In this document: piece after piece, positions 1 to 10,600 of the stretch
How positions within the stretch are numbered: the first letter of the stretch is position 1
Layout: each line of letters starts with the position of its first letter
Origin: Chlorokybus atmophyticus
Taxonomy: Eukaryota > Streptophyta > Chlorokybophyceae > Chlorokybales > Chlorokybaceae
DNA: 64,000 nucleotides
NCBI GenBank assembly: GCA_009103225.1
Contig: RHPI01001327.1
Location: 132,722 to 196,721 of the forward strand
Direction of reading: 5' to 3'
The notes under the pieces: generated by a model
The model's input: the letters and a program-made list of their open reading frames with translations, nothing else
What the model was told of the DNA's origin: nothing
The model's database searches: none
Made by a program: the position numbers and the translations under genes

Positions 1-161
1 CTTCAAGCTGTCAAACGGGAGGAGGCTGCCAGCAGGTCCACTTAGTCGCACGCTTACTTGCAACACTGTTGCATTATCTGCAAGAAGTTGGAGACAAATT
101 AAGATGCGTGTCGCACACGACAGTTCATATGCATGACGGGTATGGTGTCTCAAATGCTTAC

Positions 162-916
162 CAGGCGGGTTGACAAACGGTGCAGGTGCAGGTGCAACAT
201 AGCTAGGTGTGGGAGCAGTGAGGTCTTGTGCTGGTGCTGGCGACAGTGTCAGTGTGGGAGCTGGGGTGGCTGGTGGTGATGGCGGAGGTGGTGGTGAGGG
301 TGGTGCTGGCGACGGGGGTGGTGCAGGCGACGGGGGTGGTGCAGGCGACGGAGGTGGTACTGGGGGAGGGGGCGGGGAAGGCGGGCTCGGGCTTGGTGGT
401 GGGCTTGGGCTTGGAGGCGGTGGTCGTGGACTCGGGGGAGGAGGCGGGCTTGGTGGTGGAGGTGGAGGTGAAGGTGCAGGCCGACAGCCACCAATGCCAT
501 AGTATTCACATACGCACTGCGTGCAAATGTTTAGTTAGCACTTGGGAATTTGCCGCAATGCAGATGTGCATTGCACTTACGAATGGGCACAAAGGTGTTG
601 GATTGCCTTCGCCTTTCTCAGTGTGGCAGTTGCGGCAGCCGGTGTTGCCAATGCAACCGAGGCCGCCCCCATTAGCAATACACGAGTAGTCGGAATAAAC
701 AAAGTCCACACCCAGCGCCAAATTTGGCTGGCCCTGCTTTGTGCATGCGTCTGCTGGACACACGTCCAGTGTATTTTGAAGGAGCGCTCTACTACTATGA
801 ACACTGTTGTTGTGTCGGTTTTCTTCTGCTGCTCCCACAACCGTGTACGTAGCAAGCAAGCACAAAAAAAGCAACTGCGCCAGGCACCGCCGCCTCATCC
901 TAGCAGCCAAACGCAA
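162..916 (-). CDS. Secreted Cys-rich/Pro-rich (hydroxyproline-rich-like) wall protein, 3' part outside window
   Basis: Two exons are visible: 916-581 and 516-162. They join in phase through a GTAAGT donor and a GCACGCAG acceptor, and a further GTAAGC donor follows at 161, so the gene runs off the window start. The start at 916 opens with basic residues and a hydrophobic stretch (residues 13-29), a typical signal peptide. About 70 residues with at least eight cysteines follow (motifs CPADACTKQG, GCIGNTGCRNC, CVCEYYGIGGC). Exon 2 then becomes a long Pro/Ser tract made of PPSPAPPPSP-type repeats. Cys-rich heads followed by (SP)n rods are usual in algal extracellular-matrix hydroxyproline-rich glycoproteins such as pherophorins, but I see no specific pherophorin domain. 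Role inferred: cell wall or matrix. On the + strand the same tract gives spurious Gly-rich frames. Confidence 0.6.
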
Positions 917-2077
917 CAGCGTGTGAGCATCAAAACACTGCTCACTTCAGCCTTGTTTGTCATGCAAAAGCTCCATGCATGTTGCTTACAAGAGGTTGTA
1001 GGAGCCGCTTGCAAGAGACATGCATGCCATCACTCGCATTGCAAGCAACTGCAGGTCGCCGAGCAATGGCCGAGCCGGGAACCAGCACCACGTCCTTGAA
1101 GCATTACCTCACTGGCTGCACGTGCGCCATTGCTCTCCTGGCTGGTTAGCACCATGCCATGCCAGCCACCCAATGCCGGGGGCGCCACGGCACACCGGAG
1201 CACTACTATCAGCCTCCAATCCGGACGACTAACAGCCCAAGTTCCCCAACAAGCTAGCTAGCAAATGTCATTCCCACAACGTCTCACGCCTGCATTCACA
1301 TTCGGACAACCTCCTCACGCATTGCCCATGCTGCCTCCCTAACCAGCCTCTGCGCACTGCTTGCCTGCCGGCTCACTTCGCCCCAGCCCCGTCAAATGAC
1401 GCAACCACTCTCACACGACAGAACTAGGTCAACCCACAATGCAACCCTGCCGACGCCGACAATGTCGTCCACGCCGCCTCTGCCACCGCCGACCTCCAGC
1501 ATATCTCACACGTGGCTGCAATGCAGGTCCTAAACCCTAAGCCTCAGCCGGGTCCCGCAAGAGATCCCGCCATCTACTTTTTCGATCGATGGCTCAAAAG
1601 TTTCCGCCTCCAAATGGCGCAGCGTTTAGGGTGTTCACTGATCAGGGCCTAACGGTTTTCACGTTTGGGGGTTTCGTGTCACACGTGAGCCGCGACGTGA
1701 CGCAGCGTGCGGTCATGCGAGTAGTGCCCGTTGGCGCTAAAAGACACGCCTGTAACCAAGTATATGCACCATCCTACGACCAAGAGAGCTGATCAGACCC
1801 CCTGGAGCCGATCTGGCCGTCGGTGGCCCGCTTCATCGCTCGGGACGCGGCTTTGCTAGCCTGGCGCAGGGCCTAGCAAAAAGTGAAGTTGCGAAACTGG
1901 TGGCGCGCGTATTGACAGCTTCCAGGTTTGAGAGTCTGGCAAAAAGTCCTAGGTCGAGTTATGGTATTCCGACAAGAAGTATGTTTTAGAACGAAGGCTG
2001 GCTTCGGGACCTTTAGGGTTAGGGTTTCCCGCGCTGTCGCAGCAGCCGTGAGGGAAGCCGGCGGCGGCGGCGGCGGT
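917..2077. other. Intergenic region between the wall-protein gene and recA
   Basis: No convincing gene is visible. The segment holds the divergent promoters of the wall-protein gene (-) and recA (+). A telo-box-like AAACCCTAA lies at 1532-1540. A short open frame at 1589-1792 has no recognisable motif and no splice or homology support. A + frame open from 1928 is continuous with the recA first exon, but its extra 50 codons run across the telo-box and a GGC repeat, so I treat it as 5' leader. Confidence 0.5.
2012..2027 (+). promoter_or_regulatory. Double telo-box upstream of recA
   Basis: The run TTTAGGGTTAGGGTTT contains two overlapping plant telo-box words (AGGGTTT type) about 50 bases before the chosen recA start. 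Telo-boxes are known in plants close to the transcription start of genes active in dividing cells. Similar words stand near the start of the anoctamin gene and between TBP and the 5-phosphatase gene. Confidence 0.5.
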
Positions 2078-4325
2078 ATGAGGGGTGTTGCGGCCGGGCG
2101 GAGGCTGTTGCAGCTAGTGGGGGAGGGCGTAGCAGGGGAGGTGGGATGCAGCGGTAGGAGAGGGGTGATTGCGTCCCAGCAAGCAGGCAGAGACTGTGTG
2201 TCGCAGTTGCAGCAGGCAGGAGCGAGCACCAGGAGCTTTGCCAGGAGAGCTGCGGCTTCACCTGAGGATGAGCGGGCGGCGGCTTTGGCTGCGGCGCTTG
2301 CGCAGATTGAGAAGGTTGGTAGCCTAAGTCAGCTTAAGCAACGCATGCTGGCATTCATGGTTACACACATGCCTGAGTAGTATTTTCCAACGTTTTTCTG
2401 TTTTCAACCACTGCACTCAAACCTGCTGTAATGAGCAATGCTCGTGCTGGTACATGGCGCAGTTCATGTGACGACATCACGACACCAAGGGTCTATGTCT
2501 GCACACATCGGTTGCGGTGCTGGCAGCTGGCCGTGACTGTGTATATAGCTACCGCCCTTGCAGCTTCCACTTGAGTCCCTATGTCATTCGATTACGTTAG
2601 TTGTTTCGCTAGGGTCCAACTGCACATGCATGCATAGCCGCGCAAGTGATTGATTGTTGCTGTCACGCTGTAGTAAGCTCGCAGCTACACAGGTTGTTTA
2701 CGTGTTCATCAGCATCTGCATTGTACGTAGCCATAACGTTGTTGGCACAGGCCTATGGCAAAGGCACAGTTATGCGCCTTGGTGAACACAAGGCCTTCGA
2801 GCCAGTGCCGGCCATCTCCACTGGTTCCATAGCTCTTGACGCAGCTCTTGGCATAGGGGGCTTGCCGCGCGTAAGTACACTTTGCAGTACTCTGGTTGCT
2901 TTCGTTAACTGTTTTCTCAAGGTCGAGTGTGTCTCACGCCGTGCTGCATGCTGTAGGGTAGAGTTACTGAGATTTATGGGCCCGAGGCATCAGGGAAGAC
3001 AACCATTGCACTGCATGCAGTTGCGGAAGCGCAAAAGCAAGGAGGTGCAGCTCGTTATTGTTTTCAGTGTGTCAGGCAGCATGAGGTTGATTGCAATGGC
3101 TAAATTGTCGATCAACAACTAGGCACTTGCTTGTTTGTGGACGTGGAGCATGCACTGGATCAGAACTACGCCCGCGCTTTGGGAGTGAACACTGATGAGC
3201 TGCTTGTCTCACAACCTGACAGTGGAGAGCAGGTAACTTGTGCCGCGTCCAACATGAGAAGTGTAAATTGTGCTTACGTTCACGCTATGCGCAGGCGCTT
3301 GATGTGGTGGACAAGATCTTACGCAGCAACAGCGTGGACGCTGTGGTCGTTGACAGCGTACGTTGCACCATCTTGTGTGCACAAGAAAGCCAATGCTCTA
3401 TTGCCGTTGTCTCAACCATGGTGGCGTTGGTAGGTGGCAGCTCTCGTGCCACGAGCAGAGCTTGAAGGCGAGATGGGAGATGCACACATGGCGCTGCAAG
3501 CACGCCTCATGAGTCAGGCACTTCGCAAGCTGACACACTCCATATCCACATCTCAGGCAGCATGCATATTTCTAAATCAGGTTTGCACTTCGTCACGCTG
3601 GTCTGGCTACTGGTGTTTGCGCCCTGCCTAAGAGCATGTTTCGATGCCTTTTCTTGCCAGATCAGGTCCAAGCTATCAACCTTTTCCGGTTTTGGAGGGC
3701 CGACTGAAGTGACCGCGGGTGGTAACGCACTGAAATTCTATGCAACTGTCCGGCTTGACATTCGCAGGATAGCTTCGCTCAAAACCAATGACAAGGTTTG
3801 CTACTCGTGTTGGACACCGACTGTGTGGTATGCATACAGCATGCATGATGGTTCTTGAAATTGCAACGCTGGTCAGGTCACTGGGAACACCGTTAGGGTC
3901 AAAGTCGCAAAGAACAAGCTGGCACCTCCCTTTCGGCAAGTGCAGTTTGACATTGAGTTTGGACGAGGCATATCACAAGATGGAGAGCTGCTCGACATAG
4001 CTCTACAAGAAGGTATCATCACTAAGTCCGGAGCATGGTATGCACACGAAGGGACCAATTTTGCCCAAGGCCGAGAGAAAGGCAAGCAGTACCTGCAGGT
4101 AAGCATGCCTGTCCTCAGACAAGCATTTTGTTGTAAAGTATTACTGGCATTCCCGGATTCTCAGGTACTTGGTTTGGTAACCTTGGTACGCATATGCAGG
4201 CTACATCTGACTTCAGGAGTACATTGATGACAGCTGTGAAGGAAAGGTTGAGGTCATCAGCGTTGAATTCCCCACCTGAGTCGATGTTTGATGAAGATGA
4301 GGAACCGCCCAGCGCAGTGGGTTGA
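2078..4325 (+). CDS. recA: Organellar RecA recombinase
   Basis: Bacterial-type RecA: ATP-dependent strand exchange for organelle DNA repair. Nine exons: 2078-2314, 2751-2870, 2957-3044, 3123-3232, 3295-3357, 3434-3580, 3661-3795, 3877-4098, 4200-4325, summing to 415 residues. Seen: the N-terminal helix [11 protein letters not shown], Walker [20 protein letters not shown], Walker B-like VVVDS followed by the VAALVPR..EMGD loop region, FLNQIRSK, and the [17 protein letters not shown] core. The C-terminal exon supplies an acidic tail (DEDEEPPS), as in bacterial RecA. The first about 60 residues are Arg/Ala/Gly/Ser-rich without acids at the start and end near [10 protein letters not shown], a typical mitochondrial or plastid presequence. 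The start at 2078 was chosen because it lies just after the telo-box; an in-frame ATG at 1928 is possible. The last exon was chosen at 4200 rather than an alternative acceptor at 4216 because it fits the family tail better. Confidence 0.93.
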
Positions 4326-6153
4326 GTCTGGGGTAGATGTTCATGTTTGGTGGTTATCGTTGTAAATACGCGGGTTTCAAGTATTGGCTCTTGGGCTGCT
4401 TCTGCTGCTGCAGCTTCTGCTGCTGGTATAGAGTTTTGCGGCTCGGCTTGTGGTTGCATTCATTCAGCTTTGGTCAGTCATCACGTGTTTGCTCAGTCAA
4501 CGTGTCAGTGTGGAGAAGAACCCGTCGTACTCACCAGAGTGATATGGCAGTAGTCTGTTGCCCTCTGGCAGGACACCCCCACTCATGCCGTGTCATATGC
4601 TTATGCTAGAAATGTACAAGTGCGGGTGTCATGCCTATTTACACACGCCATTGCCACACGCACACAGGGTATAGTGATAGTGGTAGAAGTAGTGAGGTTG
4701 GCTTCAAGTCTTTGCGAAATGATACCCGCTGGTGACATGATGTCTCTGTATTGTTGCGGTATGCAGTATGCTGTGCGCATTGCACTTTGTAATTGTGTAC
4801 ACTCACACTCTAAAGCACTATGCCGTCACAGCCATGCTGCGTCGCCGAAGAACAGCCACATGCACAGTCATGCATGCACAGCAGCATGACACGCGCTTAC
4901 TGTACATTATACCATGGACTTCACATTACCACAGCATTTCTTTAGGGGTGGTTATGTGTGAAAGACACCAGTGCCAGCTCCGTCACGCACTGGCCAGGCT
5001 GTCTGTCTTGTATACGGCCAGTGCGTGACGGAGTTGGCGCTGTTATCTTTCTACTCCAACGCCAGTGGTGCATCCACCATCGCCTCCAGTGCAGTGAAAC
5101 GGGCAGCTATAGAGCATGTAGTCACCGTTTTTCTCTATTTGACAGCAGGTTTGCACTGGAATACCTGGCAATGTACTTCACAATTGGTATACTAAGTTGA
5201 CGTCACATCGTAAAGTCACACAGTACAGGCCATGTACAAGATAGACAGCAAGCACATCATAATTTCCATCACATCAACAGGCAGTGTTGAGCTGTCAGCA
5301 CTGCCAGCATGCCTAACACATGCAGTCACACTCCACACTACACTAACCTCTCTCATACACTAACTGACTGATGTACTGCAGCAGATGGAGTGTGACAGAC
5401 ATCATCGGAGTTTGTGACCTGTTGGTTGCAACATGGGTGACAGCTTTTTTTTTTTTTTTCGAGAACAGTAACAAGGATATTGTTGTAGCAGCATTGTAGT
5501 CTTGCTGAGTAAATGGTATTCAATGCGCAGTATGCTATGCATTGATAGTACACCATATATTCTTCAAGGTTTGGAAGTCAGTTACCGGTGCGCTATGCAC
5601 AGCCATGAACTGGAGAGGTTGAGCGACATCCATTGTAAAGGGATGTTGCTGCAACATATTGACTCAACGAACTAACTTCAGCATGCAATTCAATGTTGGT
5701 CTGGACGCACATATTACATTTATATATATTCGCTTGCAAGTATATCAAAATGGGCAGCTCATCCATTCAGAGCAATATCCACAGAGATCACACTTTCCAC
5801 CCCATGAGAATGCCAGTATGTTGCATCAGCACATGTTGTGGCATAGCGCTGTTGTATAACACAACTGGCACGCTGCATATATAACATTGCAAGCACACAG
5901 CAGACACGATGCATTGTGCAGCAAGTACGATGATGTATGTCAGTTAAGCATGATGCAACGTCCTATGAACAGGCACAATGGCAGTTGCTGCGTGTGGTTG
6001 TGACACCGTTGACAGACCAATGTCACGGCTGAGTGTACAGCTTGTTGAAATTACAAGTGTATCATAAGGTCAATGTCTACATGCTACTTTGAAGCTGTAC
6101 ACAGAGGAGAAGCACACTACCTACGCCTGTACACATGCACTTTCACCGCCGTT
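4326..6153. other. Convergent intergenic region between recA and the LEA gene
   Basis: No coding potential that I trust. It contains a strong hairpin at 4971-5040 (separate entry), a poly-T run near 5446-5459, and AT-rich sequence towards the LEA 3' end. The short open frames have no domain signal. Confidence 0.5.
4971..5040 (+). other. 25-bp RNA-type hairpin (possible small-RNA precursor)
   Basis: The arms 4971-4995 and 5016-5040 pair along all 25 positions with a 20-nt loop. Two positions are G-U wobbles if the + strand is transcribed. On the minus strand those two would be A-C mismatches, which favours a + strand RNA. The 25-bp stem and short loop resemble green-algal or plant microRNA foldbacks, but no expression evidence exists here. 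It lies about 650 bases beyond the recA stop. Confidence 0.4.
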
Positions 6154-6408
6154 CTACTGGTCGGTGGGCATGATCTTGTCCTTCGCCGCCTTGGTGGCAT
6201 CCGCCTCCTCGTCCATTCCCTTGGCCCTCTGGCTCATCTCCCTGACGGTCTGTCCACCCTTGCTGCCCATCTCCTGGTAACCCTCGTGGCCCAGCTGCGC
6301 GGCACGGGCCTGGCCGCCCTTGGAGCCGCCGGCGCGGATGCGCTCCATGGGGTCGGAGGAGTTGGCGTCGCCGACGCGGGGCTCGTACTGCTCCTGGTGG
6401 TCAGACAT
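6154..6408 (-). CDS. Em-like group 1 LEA / KGG stress protein
   Basis: A single coding exon gives 84 residues, extremely hydrophilic. It carries the LEA_5/Em signature: GGSKGG, then QLGHEGYQEMGSKGG, followed by a KAAKDK tail. Group 1 LEA proteins are intrinsically disordered and protect cells during desiccation or osmotic stress; relatives occur in plants and as KGG-repeat proteins in bacteria. The ATG at 6408 begins MSDHQEQYEP; the longer frame up to 6537 reads through what looks like 5' leader. A GTAAGC donor on the minus strand near 6630 and an acceptor near 6453 suggest an intron in the 5' leader. A TATATAA box lies about 300 bases upstream. Only one Em repeat is present. Confidence 0.85.
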   Translation of the reverse strand: MSDHQEQYEPRVGDANSSDPMERIRAGGSKGGQARAAQLGHEGYQEMGSKGGQTVREMSQRAKGMDEEADATKAAKDKIMPTDQ

Positions 6409-6707
6409 GCTTGCTGATGGGAGAGATTGGTAGCCTGAAGCTGTTTTGCTTGGCTGCACAATGGACGATGTGGTGTTAGTATTGCTGTAAGCCAGGCTGC
6501 ACTGCCAACATTGGTGAGTATCTGGTTCAACACTCACACACAGAAGAAGCAGATAATCTGCAAGCGAGCATCAACATAGCGAGAAGAAGCCAAGACAACC
6601 AGGGCATGGGCATGGACCTACAGGTCGCTTACCTTGCTTGCTTTACACGCTGCTCGTCACACGGGCACTCTTAAACTGTTGCTGCTCACTACTTGTGTGA
6701 GGCTAGA

Positions 6708-6714
6708 TTATATA
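6708..6714 (-). promoter_or_regulatory. TATA box of the LEA gene
   Basis: Minus-strand TATATAA, about 300 bases upstream of the LEA start. An ACGTGT word (ABRE-like) lies on the minus strand at 6893-6898 and a TGCATGCA-type (RY-like) word near 6925-6932. In plants these words mark ABA- and seed-responsive LEA promoters; their use here is inference. Confidence 0.4.
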
Positions 6715-7690
6715 CCCAGGGGCAATGTGCCAGCTGGCCAGGCCATAATCAACGGATATCTGATCTCCTTGCCATGTTAGATCTCTCTAGAACTAACATC
6801 CACATTGCTCCATCTGTGTCTGTGTGGTGTTGCTTGCCAAAGACTTTGCTGTGCTGCATGCGTGCAGTGCACAATGGCGCAGTCTCAGCGCTACACGTCA
6901 GCTGTATGCGTCGTCAAGGATTTTGCATGCACGCGCGAAATGCGTCAGACAAGGGCAGGGGTGTGGATGAGCACTGCGCCACGTCCTCCGGCGCGGCATG
7001 CGTGACGACGTTTGATCCCTCTTGACCTCTGACATGGGCGGCGGACGCAGACATGCATCCAGGCCCTCAGTGCTGATGTGGACGGCACGGAATCCGACGC
7101 ACGCGCGGAATTGACGGAGGGCGCGCGCGGAAGGAACAAGCATAGGAAGGGGATTAGGGAGGGAGAAGAAGGAAGGAAGGAAGGAAGGAAGAGACTGCCG
7201 CAGACCCAAGTTGAAACTGGGTCGCGAGATCACGATCGGTAAACTGAAATAGCTTATCGCTCACGTGATGTGTGCCCTAACCCTAAAAGCCACACCTAAC
7301 CCTAACGCCCGTTGCCCACGTGGCACCTGGCTGCTGCGGCGCCGGCGGCGGCGGCGGCGGTGCGAGGGAGCTGGCTGTGTGAGGGAGCTCTATGCTAGCG
7401 GAGTAACGTGAACGTGATACGCCTGTGTGCACCGTACATTGCGCAATGCTATGATATGAATGAAAGCAACTCATGAACGGCCGCTGGCGCAGGCCTGGTC
7501 GTTGCTATGGCCAGGCAATGGCGGTGAGACTATCAGTGTTATCAAACCACTTGGAAGATACTTATAGTTCTCTTCGGTGTGATAAAACATGGTGTGCTTG
7601 TTCGTTGAGTGGTAGGGTTGCACTAGTATTGTGACTAGAGCATTGTTTGTCGGATGTGCGGGACGCAGCTTGACAACCGCTTAAGCCAGC
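6715..7690. other. Divergent promoter region of the LEA and anoctamin genes
   Basis: No gene seen. It holds a GGAA tandem repeat near 7169-7191, two telo-box clusters at 7275-7288 and 7295-7306, and a short GGC/GCC-rich patch near 7340-7360. Open frames on both strands here have no recognisable domain. Confidence 0.45.
7275..7306 (-). promoter_or_regulatory. Telo-box cluster upstream of the anoctamin gene
   Basis: CCCTAACCCTAAAA (7275-7288) and CCTAACCCTAAC (7295-7306) are two-unit plant-type telomere words separated by six bases, about 390 bases before the ATG at 7691. They are too short to be a true interstitial telomere, and similar words occur at other promoters in the window, so a promoter role is more likely. 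Confidence 0.45.
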
Positions 7691-10600
7691 ATGGAGTCGT
7701 CCATGAGGCCAGGCAGCAGCACGTATGGCAGCAGCAGCAGGCGGTTCCAGAGCTTCTCGCGGAGCACCACTCGCGGGATGTCCTTCTCGCGCAGAAACGC
7801 TCTCCTCCTTCAAGGTACAAAGATACAGCATGACAGAAACACACGTGCGTAGATAATGTACAGCGTGATGTGATGATAGAGCCGTTTGTAAGCGTCTAGG
7901 CCTCACGCCTTGGTGTCCGGGAAGGTCAATTGTGCCCACGCATGCACGCGCGTATGGTGTGACAACTTGCTATACATATGCATGCATGCATCGTGTGATG
8001 CATTGAACATGTAGGTGTAACATAGGTAGACACACATCAGTCCTGTCTATGCTAGACATGTGCATGTGCTGTAACCAGAGGTGGTACTGATGCCACTGTA
8101 ACATAAAGAACCAACCGCGATGGTAACACAGATTCGGGCACGCCGGAAGAGGATTGTGAGGAGTTGATTGCCACCAAGTCCACGCACTTTACTGCCGATG
8201 AGCTGCAGCGGCTGCTCCATGCATACCGCCGCGCAACAGGCGGCAATCGCCTTCAGGTGAGGAAAAGAGCTATGTTCTCCAGTAAATCATATACGCGCAC
8301 CCACCCACAAGCACACGCGCACGCGCACGCGAATGCACGCACGCTCTTGCGCATGTACACACACTAGCAGGTGCGCACACTTATGCACAGACTGCACAGA
8401 GACGCGCACACACGTATACCTGCGCACGCGCGCGCACATATGTGCCACACAAAGACACACACATAATCATGGGTCTGCTTTGGCAGATGGGTCAGTTCGT
8501 TGAGATGGTGCAAGCGGAGATGGGCTGGACCAACGCGCTCCTGCGGCGACAGCTCTGGAAGGCTTTCGACGTACAGGGTACGCACATGCTTTGACGCTGT
8601 CCCCCATAATCACAGTGTTGAATGATGCATCGACACGCAAATGCGCGAGCAGGTGTGGGCGAAATCGGCTTCAAAGACTTCGCCAAGGGTTATTCTACGC
8701 TCGTGCGCGGAACCGTGCCAGGTGAGATGGTAACTCACACCCACAAGGACACATGTGAGTGAGTGTGTGTGAGCACGTGCGCGCACACACGCACGCATGC
8801 ACACGGGCGTAACCAGCCAAACAACAACAATAAACTGACGAGTGTGACTTCAGAGTTGGTTGCGTTCGCTTGGCGTATGTACCACCTCTCCGGCGACGAC
8901 GACCTCCTCCAGCCCGCCAACCTCTACATCATCCTCAAGCTCGCCATGTCCGCTCAACACTCCACCCCCTCCACCTCCACCCCCTCCACCACCACCTTCC
9001 CCTCCCCCTCTCGCCCCTCCTCCCCAACACTCTTCACCTCCTCGAAGCCATCATCCAAGCAGCCGTCCGCGACGGAGAGAGCGGCACGCAGCGTCGTGGA
9101 GAGTGCGTTGGGGGGGTCGAGAGCGCCGTTGACAAGAAGCGAGTTTAAGAGATTGGTGTTGAGGGAAAGGAGATTTGTGGACTGTATACTGCCGGCGTTC
9201 GAGTGGATACCGCAGGTAGGGTGGGGAGGTGTGTATGCGTGTGTGCATGTCTGTGTGGACTTTCTGGGTTTGACATTGAATGGGGAGTATGTGTGCCTGC
9301 GCGTCAGAGTTTACAAGTGCGTGCACGTTGCCTGCGCGCGCGTGCGCGTGGGTTTGTATCTGCGTGGTTGTATGTGTACTTGCCCCCGTACATGTACACG
9401 TGTGTGCCACCAGAGTGTGTAATTTCACACTACTACCACACTACCACACTCACGCTGTAATATGCAGGACCCGGTGCACCGTGCTGCTGAGGCGGGTGAG
9501 TCCGCCGAAGTCGAGCACCTTATCCTCCGCGAGGGTTTAGACATCGACGGCGCCGACGCGTCCGCCTGGCCGACAACTCCTTTGCACCTGGCCGCCCAGT
9601 ACGGACACGCCCACATTGCCGCACTCCTCGTGAGACTGGGAGCGAGAGTGAGACTACTGTCGGCACCCATGCCGGTACCGATGTCGGCGCTGTCGATCGC
9701 GGTGGTGAATGATAGACCGGCCGTCGCGCAGCTACTGCTGGAAGCAGGTAAGAGGGATTGACACGGAGGTGACATCGTGAGGGTGTGTCGATGCGCATAC
9801 ATACGTAGCCACGTGCACACACCCCACACAAACACTCAGACGAACATCTGCATGCCGTATGTGCGTACGCGCGTCCGTGCACGCATTTGCACGCGCACGC
9901 ACGCAAGGTGTCGCTTCTAGTAAGTTCAACGATGTTGTTCCTCCCCAGGTGTTGACCCGCTAGCTCGCGAGGGCCCCTCCCAGTCGACTCCCCTCCACCT
10001 TGCGTGCCACTCTCAAGCGTGTCTCTCTCTGCTTCTGAATGCGATGCCCACGGGCGTGCGGGCCGTGGACGTCCGCGATGGCAATGGAGACACGCCCATA
10101 CACCAGTGCGGGAGGGTGGAGGAGGGGTGGGTGGGATTGGAGATGATGGAAAGGGCGGGGAAGGTGAGGGGGGTGGGGTGTGGGTGTGTGGTGAGTGGGG
10201 GGATGTGACACGTATATGCGTGTGACAGCTTGAGGCGGAGGATGTGGATGTGCCGAATGACAAGGGGCAGGCGCCGATGCATGTGGCGGCGGAAAACCGA
10301 GCATTTCGGGCCGTAAGAAAGGTGGGGTGGGGGGGGTGGGCGGTGGGTGGGGGGGGCGCACGTGTGTGTACATGTGTAGTTGTGCACGTGCAAGAGCCTA
10401 CTGCGCGCGCAAGCGTATGTGTGCGTGTGTAACAGACATTGTATTTGTCCAGCTGTTGGATCTTAGAGCAGACCCCAACACCGTCGACTACGGCGGCCGC
10501 ACCCCACTCCACGTCGCCTGTAGCATCCCCCACAACGACTCCATCGTCGAACTCCTCCTCACCACCCTCACCTCCCCCCCCTCCTCCGTCCACCTCCGCG

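Noticed and set aside
209-502. Gly-rich + strand frame.
   Set aside because: It is the antisense of the Pro/Ser-rich exon of the wall-protein gene, which has a signal peptide, cysteines and correct splice sites.
4216-4278. Alternative recA last exon starting at 4216, giving [12 protein letters not shown]... and a stop at 4278.
   Set aside because: The acceptor at 4199/4200 gives a longer helical and acidic tail typical of RecA; RNA data could still overturn this.
7275-7306. Possible interstitial telomere or chromosome-end signal.
   Set aside because: Only two repeat units in each of two patches; more consistent with promoter telo-boxes seen elsewhere in the window.
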